DNA from: Brugia malayi
Lineage: Eukaryota; Nematoda; Chromadorea; Rhabditida; Onchocercidae
Assembly (NCBI RefSeq): GCF_000002995.4
Contig: NW_025062478.1
Location: forward strand, 5,494,001 to 5,558,000
DNA: 64,000 nt
Direction of reading: 5' to 3'
A program made the translations under genes and the position numbers. This document shows, in pieces, positions 50,301 through 63,345 of the stretch (positions are counted from its first letter, which is position 1; each line of letters begins with the position of its first letter). Under the pieces are notes generated by a model. The model saw nothing but the letters and a program-made list of their open reading frames with translations. It was not told the DNA's origin and ran no database searches.

Positions 50301-53300
50301 AAATGAGCCATTTTCCACAGCTTTTAAATAACAGAAAATTCCCTATCAACAGCGTGCGAAAATTTTTATTATTCTCAGGAAGCGTTCGAAGGAATTCGAA
50401 AGAATGCTTAACGGTAGATTAACATATTCTCCATTTAACGAGAAGTAAGGATAATGATGATGTTCCGGAAACCAAATCAACGTGATCTCGAAGGAACTTT
50501 AGTTACTTTTGGTTTCATTGAAAATTAATTTATGCAATGAGTTCGTTTTCTAAACTTAAGTGGTTTAAAAGTAGGCATAGCATAGACAATGAAACATGCA
50601 AAAAGAGGAAAAAAATGATGAAAAGCGCAAGTGGGAGATAAGTCGTGAAAGTTTTGGTGGATAGGCCAGAACAAACAGAAGCAGATAAATTATTTTCACT
50701 CGAAGACGGATGCCATCGAGCAATAATAAATGGTGACGATATGAATCTTCTGAAATCCCTCCCCTCCGTTAGATCCGTTAGATAAACTAATAAATGATAA
50801 TTTTCAATTTAAAAAAAATTCCTATTTGTGGACGGAAATTATCATTTTCGCATGCCCTTTTTAAAAATTTCACGAAATATGTAAATCGAAATAAATACAT
50901 AAATGTTAGATATTGAACATCATTAGCTCTCTGAGTCTAATAGAAAAAATATGAAGGAAGGCATTTACAAATGCAACTTATGAAATTTATTGTTCAGTAC
51001 ACAAGATGACAACTTCATGCGACATCATCCATATTCAGGAGCAATGCAAGAAATAAGCCGTAGCTGTGGAGAGCTTTTTATATTTAATAAGCGCCATGTT
51101 TTTCATTTACTCCTCACTGAGTAATTTGAGTAGCAATTCAGCAGCTTAGTACTCGTAAGTAACTAACTTTATAATTATAGTTTTAGATGACAGCAACAGC
51201 AGCAATCATAAGTTACAATCCATTTTCGGGTTAAATTGTTTTGTGCAACATAACTTTGTCATTCTTCATATGGTAATGAATTTTTCGTTGAAGACATAAG
51301 TTATCCTTTAGACTAATGCATTTTTGTTTAAGAATAGAATGATTTTGAGTTTTTACCGCACGTTTTTGTAAGCAAGTGACTAGAAATCAAGGGCAATACT
51401 TTTAAACAATAAACAATAAAGTCTAACTTGCATGGGTATATTGGTAATGCAAAAATGAAACCATTCGATTTTAATAAACAGTGAAAATTTTTTAGGACAA
51501 ATTTTGTAGTGGTTAAAAATGATAAAATGTGTTGCTGATAGACAGGTGAGATAGAAGTATCTTGCACCAGTGCAGTGATTGGAAATTATAGCAGAAATAG
51601 ACTTTATGAAGTTGATGAGCAATTCCGGAGACTCGAAGTACGGATGAATGATGCTTTAATAATCCAGAATGCGTTGTGAAGACTGGAAAAGAGACTTGAA
51701 ATTCGACTACATTTCTATTACAACTAGATAACTTCAGTTAGCAGCAGAGAGTTTAACTTTTTCTTTTCTTGTTCAAGAAAAGAAGTAATGAAGACGTTAC
51801 TGAATTCCGATCTTTCACGTTTCTTCACTTCCTACTATCGTATTTATTCTATCGAAGAGATTTATATCTGCAGAATTGCCTTTGAATTGTATGCTGAAAA
51901 TATGATCGAATCTTTATTGTTTATAAAATTATTACGTAAATCATTCTAAATAACAAAAAAGTATTAACATTTTTTACTAGGATAGTTCAAGTTGTGGCGC
52001 AAGATAGATCCAGTATAAAATGTTCCGACGTTTTTTTTCATCCTAACTTTTGCGACTTTTGCACCAGCATATACGAAGACTGATACCAATCAAATTTGTA
52101 GCAAAAACATCTTACGCTTTCTCATAATATCACAATATGCAAAACAAAAAATTCACATAATTATTTCTTAATATGCAAAAAGAAAAAAAAAATATTCATA
52201 ATATGAGTATGTTGAACAAAAATTCATATAATTATTTCTCATAATATCACAAAAATAAAATAGATGAAATTGTAAAGGCTCGAATCATCGACTTTGAAAT
52301 TCGTTAATGCTCGGAAAAAATAGTGAAAAAGTAACGTGATTAAATGCGTGAAAAGGAAATAATATGGCAAAGTAAGGAAGTGCTAATTATTGTGTGCTAA
52401 AGTATTTCAATCCTAACTTGTGAGTACACTTTAACACGCAGTTGATATAAATTATAATTGTGACACATAATGAAAATACTTTTACGGTTAGACCTGCGAA
52501 CTTTAAGCCATCAAACTTGAAGAATTATTTGGAAGTTCTTTAAGTCTAAACAAGAAAGAAAAACACTTCTGATTCTATCACAAATAGTCTTTTTTAGGTA
52601 GTTTATGATATTTTATTCCTCAATTACATAGCTGAAACTAAGTGATTACTTTGAACTATTAAAGTCCCATTAAATGACAATATATTTACTACGAATTCTG
52701 ATGAATACCTCAGAACAACGATTATTTCCCAGGATCGTTCGAACCGTTCCTCAGCCCAGAATAAAAAATAAATCCAAAAGATAATATGGATGCAGCGAGG
52801 GACTGCTAAAGGCCGAAAGCGAATTGGATTTTACAAATGAATTTTGAGAATGTGGGCAAGCTTTTGGGTGGGAAAAGAAAAGATTCCGTTGGGATCATGT
52901 TATTGCAAGCATTAAAATAGGATTCTTGACAAAAACGTTATTTTAGCTAAGAAATGAGGAAAAGCAATGATGCATAGGTATTACTTCTAAAATAGAACGA
53001 AAAAAAAAAAGAAGCATTTAAGGTTCCTAGATTATAGTCCGGAAAACAGGCGAAATAATTGCGCTAGATAGGAAGTATCCCGGAACGCAGGTACTTTTTC
53101 ATAACTAGACAACATAGAGAATGTTATTTTATTTATATTTTGGTTTTACTTCCAGTTATATATTCAGGAATGTACTAACAACCTTCTTCAAAAAATTTCA
53201 CAACCAATATATGAAAAACTTTTCAATAAAAACAAGAAATTTTCTTGACAGTTACAATAATAACCTTTCTACTACAATTCTTAGCATATATATTCCAAAC

Positions 53301-54668
53301 ATTATCTTAGAAAATTCAACTCCATAACTTTATAATTTCTTAGATGGTCACAAAAGTACGGCATAAAAATTTTTCGTTGTTCTAAGAGATGGAAAGATTC
53401 TAAAATTAATAAATTCTTAACTTTCTTCAAAAAAATAAATAGTGGCAATTTATCTTTTATCAATAAAAATATAGAGGGATTTTTCACGTTTAAAATGATG
53501 GATAAATTTGCTTTGAAATTTATAATTTGTGAAGTGCAAACAATATGCATTAAGTTAGGTTCCAAAAAGAAAAATTAGGTTATTGCACTGAAATTTTCGG
53601 TTCATTATGACAAATTATTTCGTAATTGCGGTTCAGAATAAGCAGTCGTTAAAAATAATTCCTCGAAGAATTCTATTCAGCAATAGATGTTCAACGGATT
53701 TATTGAAAATAGACATGATTTTGTTTAAAAATGAGACAGATGACATGATATGCTTATATATACTATCCTTTATTCATTATCCATTCCATAATTTCCTGCC
53801 AAATATTTCTTTTTTCACAGTCCTTCCAACATTATCGACTATGCAAAGCTAGGCCCGATATCATATCTAGGCCTAGCTCTGCTCCAGCCTTATCCTGAAC
53901 AGGTCTGCTATTTAAATGTTGCCCAATGAATTTTGTTATATTATAGATTATTAAAGGACAAAAGTTTTTCAGCAAACAGATGAAACAAAATAAATCATCA
54001 TGCACTTCGATATGCTGTGATCGAAAATATCTTTGAAATATAAAATCACTACACCAATCACCGCACTACGATCACTACATCAATAATTCAGTTGACATCT
54101 TATTTATCCATGTAATAAACTCTGTTAAGGGCTATGAATATGTCCGGAGTAATTTATTAAATAAATAATTGACCAGTTAATTGAACACATCTTATGTAAT
54201 CATCACGCTTAAAATTGCACCATCACCATTCGGGTCAAATAGACTATCTCTTTCAACTTTTGTTGAGTCTCTTTCAATTTTCAACTTTGTGAAAATGAAG
54301 TGAAAGCACTAATGCTAATAGGTTGGAGGGATTAAGACGAACAGAGAACCGATCAGTTTTGCTGATATCTGAACATGAATAATGAATTTCCAGAAAGATA
54401 AGATTAAATTGAGAAGGGAACAAGCATTGATTATTTTCATTGCCTTTTCCCTTGACTTCTCTTTGTTATCTTTCCTGACATTACTCCAACCTTATCTTCC
54501 AGCCTCCAACTCCAAATGTACTGCTACCTTACTTCTGCTTCTTTTCTCATTTATTTAACTTTAAAGATCACCACTCTCGTCCATTTTCAATACATTACTT
54601 TAGCGACTCGTACATAGTGTATGCCACGCTCAATAAACGTACATTGTAAATTGAATAAGGAAAACTGC
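47381..54668. other. Gene-poor intergenic region, 7.3 kb
   Basis: Upstream of the ODR-2-like gene. AT-rich with T runs (near 50143-50161), a duplicated aattcayataattatttct segment (about 52150-52255) and a palindrome at 53847-53878. No supported gene. Short open frames have no splice or family support. Confidence 0.5.
53847..53878. repeat. 9-bp perfect inverted repeat agctaggcc/ggcctagct
   Basis: agctaggcc (53847-53855) and ggcctagct (53870-53878) flank a 14-base centre that itself contains atatcatat. It is unusually GC-rich for the surroundings. Function unknown. Confidence 0.7.
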
Positions 54669-54809
54669 ATGAAGAACGAAGGTGTTGTCGAGTGTTTTGT
54701 TTTTCTTATCGTTCTGATGGCGTGTTCGAATAGAATCGTTGGACAAAGTAAAAACGACACCATACAGCAACCAGACAGCAAACAGACGTTAAATTTACGC
54801 GCAATACGC
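54669..54809 (+). CDS. Probable first exon of an unknown secreted or membrane protein
   Basis: ATG at 54669 opens 47 codons ending exactly at a consensus donor (ACGC/GTAAGT). The N-terminus is signal-like: VVECFVFLIVLMACSNRIVG, followed by a polar stretch KNDTIQQPDSKQTLNLRAIR with one N-glycosylation sequon (NDT). No further exon could be joined with confidence before ZNF277 begins at 55533, so the rest may be short, nested or absent. No family recognised. Confidence 0.38.
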
Positions 54810-54924
54810 GTAAGTCAAGTCCCAAAGTTAAACGATCAGGTTGTTACGCTGCATTGTTTGAGCATTGTCTCAACACGCACTACTGCGTTGTATTGCGTTG
54901 AAATCGACAAGGACCACTGACGGT

Positions 54925-54955
54925 GGTTAGTGCGGAGCGCACGTGGTCTGCGTGA
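54925..54955. promoter_or_regulatory. GC-rich hairpin-forming stretch upstream of ZNF277
   Basis: gtgcggagcgcac is a short perfect hairpin (GTGCG/CGCAC) within a locally GC-rich segment, about 0.6 kb before the ZNF277 start. Promoter-like by composition only. Confidence 0.3.
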
Positions 54956-55515
54956 AGTATCGCATTCTGTTAATTGATTATTGCTCCATTACGATTTCTC
55001 TGTGTTTCCGTACTTGACTTCAGTCTTGTTCTAATTCACCTTGACTTGATTACTGTAGTGTTTCCGGCTCTACGTGGTCCTTGGCTTAATTCGAGATCAG
55101 TAGTGCTCTTGAGAAAGGTTTTTTTTTGTGACAAACAAAATCAAAATCATTTCAAGAAGAAAAAGGAAAATTGTAAAGCACTGGCCGTCACAAGTGGTTT
55201 CTTAAATTTCTCAAGCTGTTCTGGGATCAGTTGTTTTCGTAAGAGTCGTTTTTTTTTCAGTTTTAGGAATATATTTCATCGAAACTTTTGCTTATTGTTT
55301 GTTTTGTTAAGAGACTACAATTCATGGAACTTAACTGTTATCTAATTATTTTGCATCGTAAATTCAAGTGCAACTCCTTTCTACCAATTTGGAAACAAGG
55401 ATTACGATATATATTCCCTTAACTTTCGTGTCTTTTGTGTTTACACCAGTACATTTTTTCTTGAAGATGCATATAGGCTTAGAAGTTATATGGAGTAATC
55501 TGAATCAAATTAAAT

Positions 55516-55523
55516 ATTTTCAG
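55516..55523 (+). promoter_or_regulatory. Probable splice or SL acceptor before ZNF277 start
   Basis: ATATTTTCAG ends ten bases before the chosen ATG. It may be a trans-splice site, or a cis acceptor for an untranslated first exon. Confidence 0.5.
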
Positions 55524-55532
55524 GTTAAAAAC

Positions 55533-58500
55533 ATGGCTGCAACAATAGGTGGAGGTGGTGATGCAGTTCAGAACGGAAATCCGGATAGAGAAAAGGAAAA
55601 TGTACCGAAGAATATTAAAAAGGAAGCTATTGGCAACTTGCAACTGAAATTGGTAAACGGCATTGCACTGAAGGAAACAAGTGATGTTGCTGATTTGAAA
55701 GTGGTGCCAAAAAATGTATCTCCTTTGGTTATTCTATGATATTGTATCAGAGTTCGAGATCTTGTGTATTTGTTCGACTTTAAGATATTCACTCTTCCCG
55801 ATAATGTGTCCATTTATAACGTGTTTATATGGGTATTAATTTTAAATTAGACAAGGTGTTAGGATTTTTAGTTGTCAGTATATTGTAGAAAGGACATAAT
55901 CGACGGAACACAGCAGGAAGTAAAGCAGAATCTTGTGATGAATATTCAAACAAGGAGAGCAAGCCACGTTCAAAATCAACAAATATAACGCAGGAAGCGG
56001 ATATTGGATATCAAACGGTGCAGACAAAACGACGTTATAATTGTTAGCAACTTATATTTCATAGATATTTGTTTCTTTGTATGATGTCTAGAATGCTGCT
56101 TTAGAAATTTGCAAGCTCTTTGCATAGGAAAGTTGATAAAAAATAGGGGGATCAAAATAGCAACGAGATTTTTATCAATTGTAAATCGTTTAAGTAAAAG
56201 TGGTTGAAGTCTTAAACAAGACTGCAAAGGAGCAAATTCAGTTGTTAATATGAAATCTGAGAAAATTGTAATTAAAACTGTTGGAAGAGCAAATTGAATC
56301 TGCAATGAAAAAGGGGAAGTATGGACAGAGTAAAACAGCCAAAGAATTGAGTGAGTGATGAAATGAAATGATAGCATTGAATTATTTTTATTCAATGAAT
56401 TCATAGCAGCCATTCTAAAAGTAAATAGTGCCTATTTAATTTAAGCTGTCGAAAAAAGCCGTAATACACAACAGCCAACAAATTCGATGATATTGGAAGG
56501 ATTTATTTATGATGGTGAAGGTACGTCGTTTCTTTGAAGTACGAAGTTTAAAAATACTTTACAGAAAATTTCATAAATTTACAAAAGTTACAATTAAATC
56601 CCTCTAATTCTTTAGTCGATCTTGAAGAGCCGTTCAGCGATTCCGACGATAACGATACTTTAAGGGGACCAAAAAAACTTTCGCTGACCATTCCACGAGG
56701 GCGCATACGTACTCTTTCGGGCACTGTTCCTGCAGTAGGGTACAGGTAGACATTATTATTAATTGCGCATATTTCAAGAACCCATTTACACTAGATTTGT
56801 TTTTCCAAAAGTCTGTTTGATGATGGCTATTTTATATTAGTTGTTGATTGGTTCGAAGCAAAATATGCTAAAAGCTACAAAATTGCAGTGAGTTAGGAAG
56901 GTTAGACTCCAGAAGTAGTGCCAAACGTGGTGTAATAAATCACGATAGAGCATTGTAAATGATATTTCTTTTTCAAGCAAAACTTGTGAAAGTAGTTTTG
57001 CAGTCCAAAATGGGGTGGCCCAACGATGTGTCTGAGCTGTTTGCAATTTTTTGACCTTCCGGAGCATCTCATGCAGTTTTCGGAGTTAGTTTTTCAGTTT
57101 AATTTTATACTGCTTTTTTTCTGTATTGTTTTTTTATGGACGAAAAGTATATGAAGCATTTTGGCCTTTATTAACTGTTTCACTGCCTGACACATTTTTC
57201 ACGCTGCATCAACGAAATACATTGTACAGGCATCTACTTGATGATCATCACATTGTTATTGTCGAAATTGATTTGATCGTTGATCCAAAGAGGTTAGTGC
57301 TTTAAACCGAATTGTTTATCGCTTGGTTTGTAACTTTTAATTCTAATCGATTTACTTTATTGGTTGTCAAGTTTTGATGTTCTCTTATACTGATCAGTTA
57401 TTATCCTAATTTATTTAGATACGTGGAATACTGGAGACAGCGTTTTGCGAGGGAAAGTATTGATACCATTTTCCCGAAAAAAATTCCTACTGAAAATGAC
57501 GTGTTTTATGGAAAGACAAATTATTTCTATGAAATGGGTGAAAATCTACCGGAGGATTATGCATTACGTCAGAAACTTGCTATGAGACGCTTGGAAGAAG
57601 TATACTCTTTAAACATTATGTATTTACATTGACCATATATGTAAAACACTTTTGTTGTGATTTTTCTGCTGAAAGTGTAGTAGAATAATAAGTGTATGGT
57701 ATCATTTGACATTTACACTGAACATAACAAATTACTATCTCTTTGAGTAGCTTCTTTCTTTTTATTTCTTGTTCAAAATTTTGGAGTTGTAGGCATTAGC
57801 ATGTCAGCAACGTGAACGAGAAGATACAAATTTCATACAGCAGTGCATTTTTTGTCGATATACGGCACGTGGTAATCGGTCGAAAATAATCCACCACCTC
57901 TATATGATCCATCATTTGAATCTTGGCTCACCCGACAACTTAGGTGCTTTCATTCCCTTAAAATAATATATGACAAGTTGTTTCTAGAAATTGTACATTC
58001 ATTCTGCGTTTGTTAGCAATATTCTAATTTATTTGTGTAATCCCTTTAAAATTAATGGTGCGTATCATTGCAGTTTTTGTCACCGAGTACATTGAGTGTC
58101 TGAAGTCGAAACTTCTCAGGTTGTCATTTCTAAAATTAGCGCTCATTTCATGATGATTGACTTTTTGATTGCTTTTTATCCATTTTATTCAATTTTAAAG
58201 TTTATTTGCAGCAATGAATGTATTTATTGTGAAAAAAGGTTCAGTGACCGCAACACTCTGATGGATCATATGCGTAAACGAAATCATAAGGAAGTGAATC
58301 CAAAGAACAATTATTATGACAAATTCTACATTATTAACTATTTAGTGAGTGTCATGCTTTTGTTTCGCACTGGATATTTTGTGGAGCTCACAAGGACTTT
58401 TAGAGTATTATTGGTGAAGTTATCCCAGTGTTAATTTTTAGTGCTAATTTTTATATATTACCAGGATATATTGTGTTACCTAGGCTTTCTAAGGATTTAT

Positions 58501-60809
58501 ACGTCTTTCTGCTAGGTATCCTACACTTTATAGAGTGCTGAGATCTCAAAACTAACTTTTACGGAATATTTAGTTTATATATATGTATAATTCTGATCTA
58601 AATCTGAACTTATTGCTTGCCCAAAAGCGCTTTTTCTTAGGAGTTGGGAAAGCGTTGGTTAGATGTATTGAAAGAAGACTTCGAAGATACTATGCCAACA
58701 TTTGTAGATTCCGATGAAGAAGAGGAAGAGTAAGCCGTTTTTCTTTCATTGTTTAGTGTTTCTTTTCCCATGTTCCTGGTGTGCAAAACACTTTATGACC
58801 CAAGTCATTTCAATTGTTTTTTTTTTGAATTCTTTTTGAAATATTTTTTGAATTATTTTCATTCTGGAATTCTTCATTTTCCATTTTTTAGGAAAGTAAT
58901 CTTGGAAAGATATCATTAAGCCGTATGATTTTTTTTTTTAATGCTTATCATGTGCACTGAAATTAAGAAAAAAAATAGTCATTATCTTAAATTGACACCT
59001 GCACTTTTTAAAATATTTTAAGAATAAAAGTGAATTAACCAATATTATCGTGAATAGGGAATCCTGGCAGGAATGGCAGGAGGATAACATCGATGTGGAG
59101 CAGACTCGTGTAGTTTGTTTGTTTTGTGAAGAAACTGAGGATCACGCTGCTCCATTACTTGAACATATGAAAGTAAGTTTAGCTCGCTTAGTTTATAGCT
59201 TTGCCTCTAGTGGATAGTTTTCAAAGTCAACAAAAATTTGGTGATTTCTTTTCGAAAAGTTTGTAGGTAGAGAAGTCAAAAACATCGCACATTTTAGTCA
59301 TACACATTTTTTTTTTTTTAAGTTGTAGATATTGCTAGTGTATTATTTTCATTGGATGAAAAAAAAAAAAAAAAAAAGAACCTTAGATTTATAAAGTTTT
59401 AACTTTAAGTCAAACTTTATCTTATTTATTTTCTAGGATGTTCATTATTTCGATATTCTCGGAATAATTGAAAAAGAGAAGCTGGATGTTTATGAACGGG
59501 TAAAAATGATTAATTACATACGTAAAGAAAACTACAATGCAAGATGCTTCGTATGTGGTAGGGATGACCTGGGTTCGTTACAGAAGCTGAGGCAGCATTA
59601 CACCGAAAACGATCATCTTTCGAAAGGGTTACCAGAAAAATCAGTTTGGTGCACGGAAGAGTTAGTTTTTACGATGACTGAATATTTCCTCGTTATTGTA
59701 TCATCATTCTGGTTTTTACTGTTTCAGAATCGGTTGTCTATTAGAAATTATCCTGATGTTACTGCACTGAGAATCTTATTTAATGTACAGTTTTTGTTTC
59801 TTAACTGTCCCAGAATAATCAACTATTCATTTTATTTTTCAACTCTGTTTTTATTTTTGTTTTTTATTTTTATGTTATTTTTGCAAAGTATTCAATTTAG
59901 ATTTGAACAAGTGTTAGAATTTTTTTGTTGAACTAGATTGCTTCCAGGTAATCAAATTTTATTAAGCAGTTGAATATCCAAAAAGAAAAAATAATAATAA
60001 TAAATGAATAAAAAATAAAGTTGGTAGGTGTTTCCAATTAGTTATAACATTTTTTGTGAATTCTTATCTCTAATTTTGTGATTAATTGTGATATTATTAT
60101 TTCTACCTACTCTTCCTTGTAGAAATCTGGTGCCCATATTCGGTAACGATCATCTAACTTGGATGCTTGAATCATATATTGATGAAAAAGAAGTTTCTTC
60201 ACAGAACGAAGAGGGGACAGCAGTATTCGAAAACATCAGAGAGTATCTTCTGAAGCAAAGTGAAGTGAACTCTGTTGAAGGTGTAAGTATTGACTGATAG
60301 TTGTTTTATTTTAATTTTTTATGGGAAACAATTCAAATATCAGCTGAAATACCAGTTTTTGAACAATGCTTCTTTCTATTTTACATCTGAAGAGGCCTTG
60401 AGCAGTATATCGAACTAAAGTCAGCTCATGATATCAGGACATTGTTAAATTACTGATGACGTGCAAAGTTTGTTTTATAAAAATCCTCGCAACTTTCTAT
60501 AATGCTCAGACAGATGTATTGTAAATATATTTTTAAATTTAATTTCATTTCTGGTATATTTGACATGAGTAATTTCTGCTAATACTTCATTTATAAATTT
60601 AGATAACATGATAGGAAGTATCCGTTTTATATAAAATTTACTCCGTTCGATAAAACTGCCATTGGATAGAAGACAACGGTTGATCTCTTGTAATTTAATC
60701 GCTTAATTTTGATCATATTAGGTCATTTTTTCAGGTGATTGCTGAAGATTTTCCGGAGTTGCATGATGGTGTGCTTACAGATTTGAACTTATACGATTCG
60801 CTGAAATAA
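55533..60809 (+). CDS. ZNF277: ZNF277-type C2H2 zinc-finger protein
   Basis: ZNF277 is a conserved nuclear C2H2 protein linked in mammals to Polycomb BMI1 and to binding ribosomal protein uS5. ATG at 55533 (MAATIGGGGDAVQNGNPDRE); about 13 exons; stop TAA 60807-60809. After a polar N-terminus, the family body is clear: HHIVIVEIDLIVDPKRYVEY then WRQRFARESIDTIFP (human ...LVADFQRYILYWRKRF), LPEDYALRQKLAMRRLEE, finger QCIFCRYTARGNRSKIIHHL, LGSPDNL, finger ECIYCEKRFSDRNTLMDHMR then NPKNNYYDKFYIINYLELGK, an acidic DSDEEEEE block, SWQEWQED, finger VVCLFCEETEDHAAPLLEHM, INYIRKENYNARCFVCGRDD with its histidines, and an acidic tail. The N-terminal finger seen in human ZNF277 is not obvious. Four C2H2 fingers are visible. 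Some internal edges are approximate. Confidence 0.93.
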
Positions 60810-61955
60810 ACGAAAATGAAATGTTCTGGAGCATAAAAATAATTTTAAAACGACAAACACTGGATGCAATGGGTGTGCTCCACTAAGGGCATAACCATCA
60901 CTACAACTGAGATTGCTCACTTTTTATGAAATTTACTGTTTATGTAGAGTTGCCAGCTGGTTATTCTGCAATTTCATGCTTGATTCAAACTTTATCGCAC
61001 ATTTGCAACTCATGTAATTGATACCGGTATCAACTGTAGTACGGGACGAATAATAGCAAAGTATGTGTTATGATGTTTGCGCGTAATAAGTTCATTTCTT
61101 TTCTCAAAAGCTTTCTCCACAATTGTTTGGATATATTCAGTATTTTCTCCATAACCATATAATTAATGTTTTTTGATAGTTCATTTATCAATCTCTAAAT
61201 TTCTATATCTGTTCTGATTGTCAAAGCACTTTTCATCCTTGTTGGAGTGGAATAGAAGACAACCTGTGTCTGTCAGTTCTGCCTCCCGTTTATCTTTGAA
61301 TAAGTTGGACATTTTCTGCTGTATAAAACTGTGTTAAGTGGGATATAGATTGGGATGAAATCCTTATGTTAGAGATGATAATCACCACTTTACTAATTCT
61401 GTCGATCTCCCTTGTCCTTGTCCTTCTTGTTAATTTCCACTTAGTATATCTGCGTTCCAGAAAAGGTAGTCCACCTATTTGCCTTTATGTTTAGTTTCTT
61501 GTTTTGGTTTTTTCAGATGTTTTTAAATGCAGGTCTCTCTTTTAGTCCTATTATTACTCCGTTATTGTTGTGTTCTGTGCATTATATCTGTCTTATGGAT
61601 GTCATATTTCCATTAATATCATCGTACTTTCCGTTCAGTTCATTCACCACTTACTGGTTTCTTGTTTTATCTGTGTGATTCTAACAACTTTTTTTAACTT
61701 TGTAAATAAAGTTTAAAACAGTTCTTTCTTCACCTACTATCCTGAAACTATTACAAGAGGTATAGAGGGACAAATATTTCCTCGGGAATCCCGCGTGATA
61801 TTCAGATAAGATTGCCGAAACATAAGGTACTGTGTAGGACCCAGTGCATCTGTGATAGTTACAATTTCCAGATAAGATAGTCATTTGATAGCGCAGTCCT
61901 TATTTTAACGAATATAAATATAGAATAGAAATGAAGTCTGCATAAATTATTTCAG

Positions 61956-62061
61956 CATAAAGTTTCCGCCAGTTATTAAGCAGAAAGAAATAAAATATCC
62001 AGTAGTTAACTTGTCTCATAAAAGCTCGGCTGGTGTAATGAGATTAGGTATATCAAACGAG
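61956..62061 (+). CDS. Exon of unknown gene, RAD51AP1-like motif (tentative)
   Basis: An exon with strong edges (TTATTTCAG before 61956; donor GAG/GTATGC after 62061) stays open in one phase for 35 codons: IKFPPVIKQKEIKYPVVNLS then HKSSAGVMRLGISNE. The layout FPP, then a basic spacer, then S-x-x-RLG(L/I)S recalls the C-terminal RAD51/DMC1-binding region of RAD51AP1 (SLRLGLSRL). The match is short and could be chance. A possible preceding exon near 61765-61830 (SGIPRDIQIRLPKHK) would fit, with a weak donor. The following exon was not found. Homology is a guess; that this is an exon is fairly likely. Confidence 0.42.
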
Positions 62062-62188
62062 GTATGCGAGTTGAAACACATCAAGAAATGGGCAAATCTC
62101 ATATGTTTTTGCTTTCCAATTATGCCTAAGAGGAATTATGACAGACATGTACACATACATACATATGAGGAGGGGATAGTCCAGGGGA

Positions 62189-62212
62189 AAAACTGGTTCT
62201 GGGACCAGTTTT
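62189..62212. repeat. 8-bp inverted repeat aaaactgg/ccagtttt
   Basis: aaaactgg (62189-62196) and ccagtttt (62205-62212) with an 8-base centre that is G-rich. Minor. Confidence 0.6.
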
Positions 62213-62335
62213 CTCCACATCATAATTCTCTCGGCCTATGGTTTTGTTTCATGTCATGAAGCATCTTTCTCTTGCCCTATTTCGGATAGCTACAAAATTT
62301 TTTTCACATAAAATTATATTTAGATTTCATCCTGG

Positions 62336-62374
62336 TTAAATCTGTACATCTTCCTAGTTAAATCTGTACATCTC
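62336..62374. repeat. Two tandem copies of a 21-23-bp unit
   Basis: ggttaaatctgtacatcttc and agttaaatctgtacatctct follow each other directly. Confidence 0.75.
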
Positions 62375-63345
62375 TCACTCTTTCCTCTATTTTGCCGCTC
62401 TATAGCAGGGTTATTTTTTCTGACCTCTATCATAAGCACGTAACTCTAGTATTCATCAGTTTTGAATTACTCTCCAATAGAACACGGCCGGTTTTTTTAA
62501 TCAACTAAGTGATGAGTGAGTATCCTTAAATATTCATCATCCCTATCTGGAAAACTCATCTAAACATCTTAGGCACTGTAAACCAGAAGCGTACCAAAAA
62601 CATAAAAGTTTTTATCACTATCCGAAGGATGACTGAATACCGTGAACTGACCGTATGAATAATCGTATTCATAAATTAATTTTCCAAATTCTCAGTTTAC
62701 TTACTAAAGGGCTGCTTTCCTCAATTTATGATAAAAAGCGATTATTTCTCTTCCAGGGTACTGTTTGATAAAGTAGTAAAGAATGCAGATGAAGCGTAAT
62801 TACAAAAAAGCCGAAAAAAACATTATTTCACTACGTGGCAGTAAAAAGAAATGGTTGAATTCTCAAGAATGAACTGCACTTTTATACAGAAAGTTGTAGA
62901 AATAACGTTTCAGCTTAAAGAGTCTCTGTTATTGCTAACATAGGAGCAGAAAAAAAAAATGGCAGATCAGGTCGTCTTCACTATATATAATTATATATAA
63001 AAAACAACCATTTATAATTGCAACTATAAACATCAGCAGTTGACGAATGTAAACTTCTTTTGTTATGAGTAATCACTGTGTGTCAGCTCATCGAATAATT
63101 ATTATGATGAAAAGAAATGAAGATGTCAAAAAAGTGACAAAATGGAATTCACTGGAAAAAGCTTTGCTAGCTAAAAAATGTCTTCGGACTCATTAAAATT
63201 CGTAAAAATTTCACCTTGCTCTTACTCAGCAAAGTAAAGAGAACTTGTGCTAGGAAAAATTTATTCTACAGACATAAAAAATAGTCAATGTAGAGTTCAT
63301 ATTTCTCTATCAACATCCTTAAAACTTCAGGAACCATAATGTCAA

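Larger units (their letters stand above)
60810..63345. other. Mostly intergenic, with one unknown exon
   Basis: Apart from the exon at 61956-62061 I see no supported gene. A short tandem repeat lies at 62336-62374 and a small hairpin at 62189-62212. Some of this DNA may be introns of the unknown gene or the 3' part of ALG14. Confidence 0.45.

Noticed and set aside
54621..54920. 99-codon plus-strand frame read as one protein
   Set aside because: Only the part from 54669 to the GTAAGT donor at 54809 looks genuine; the rest is probably intron.
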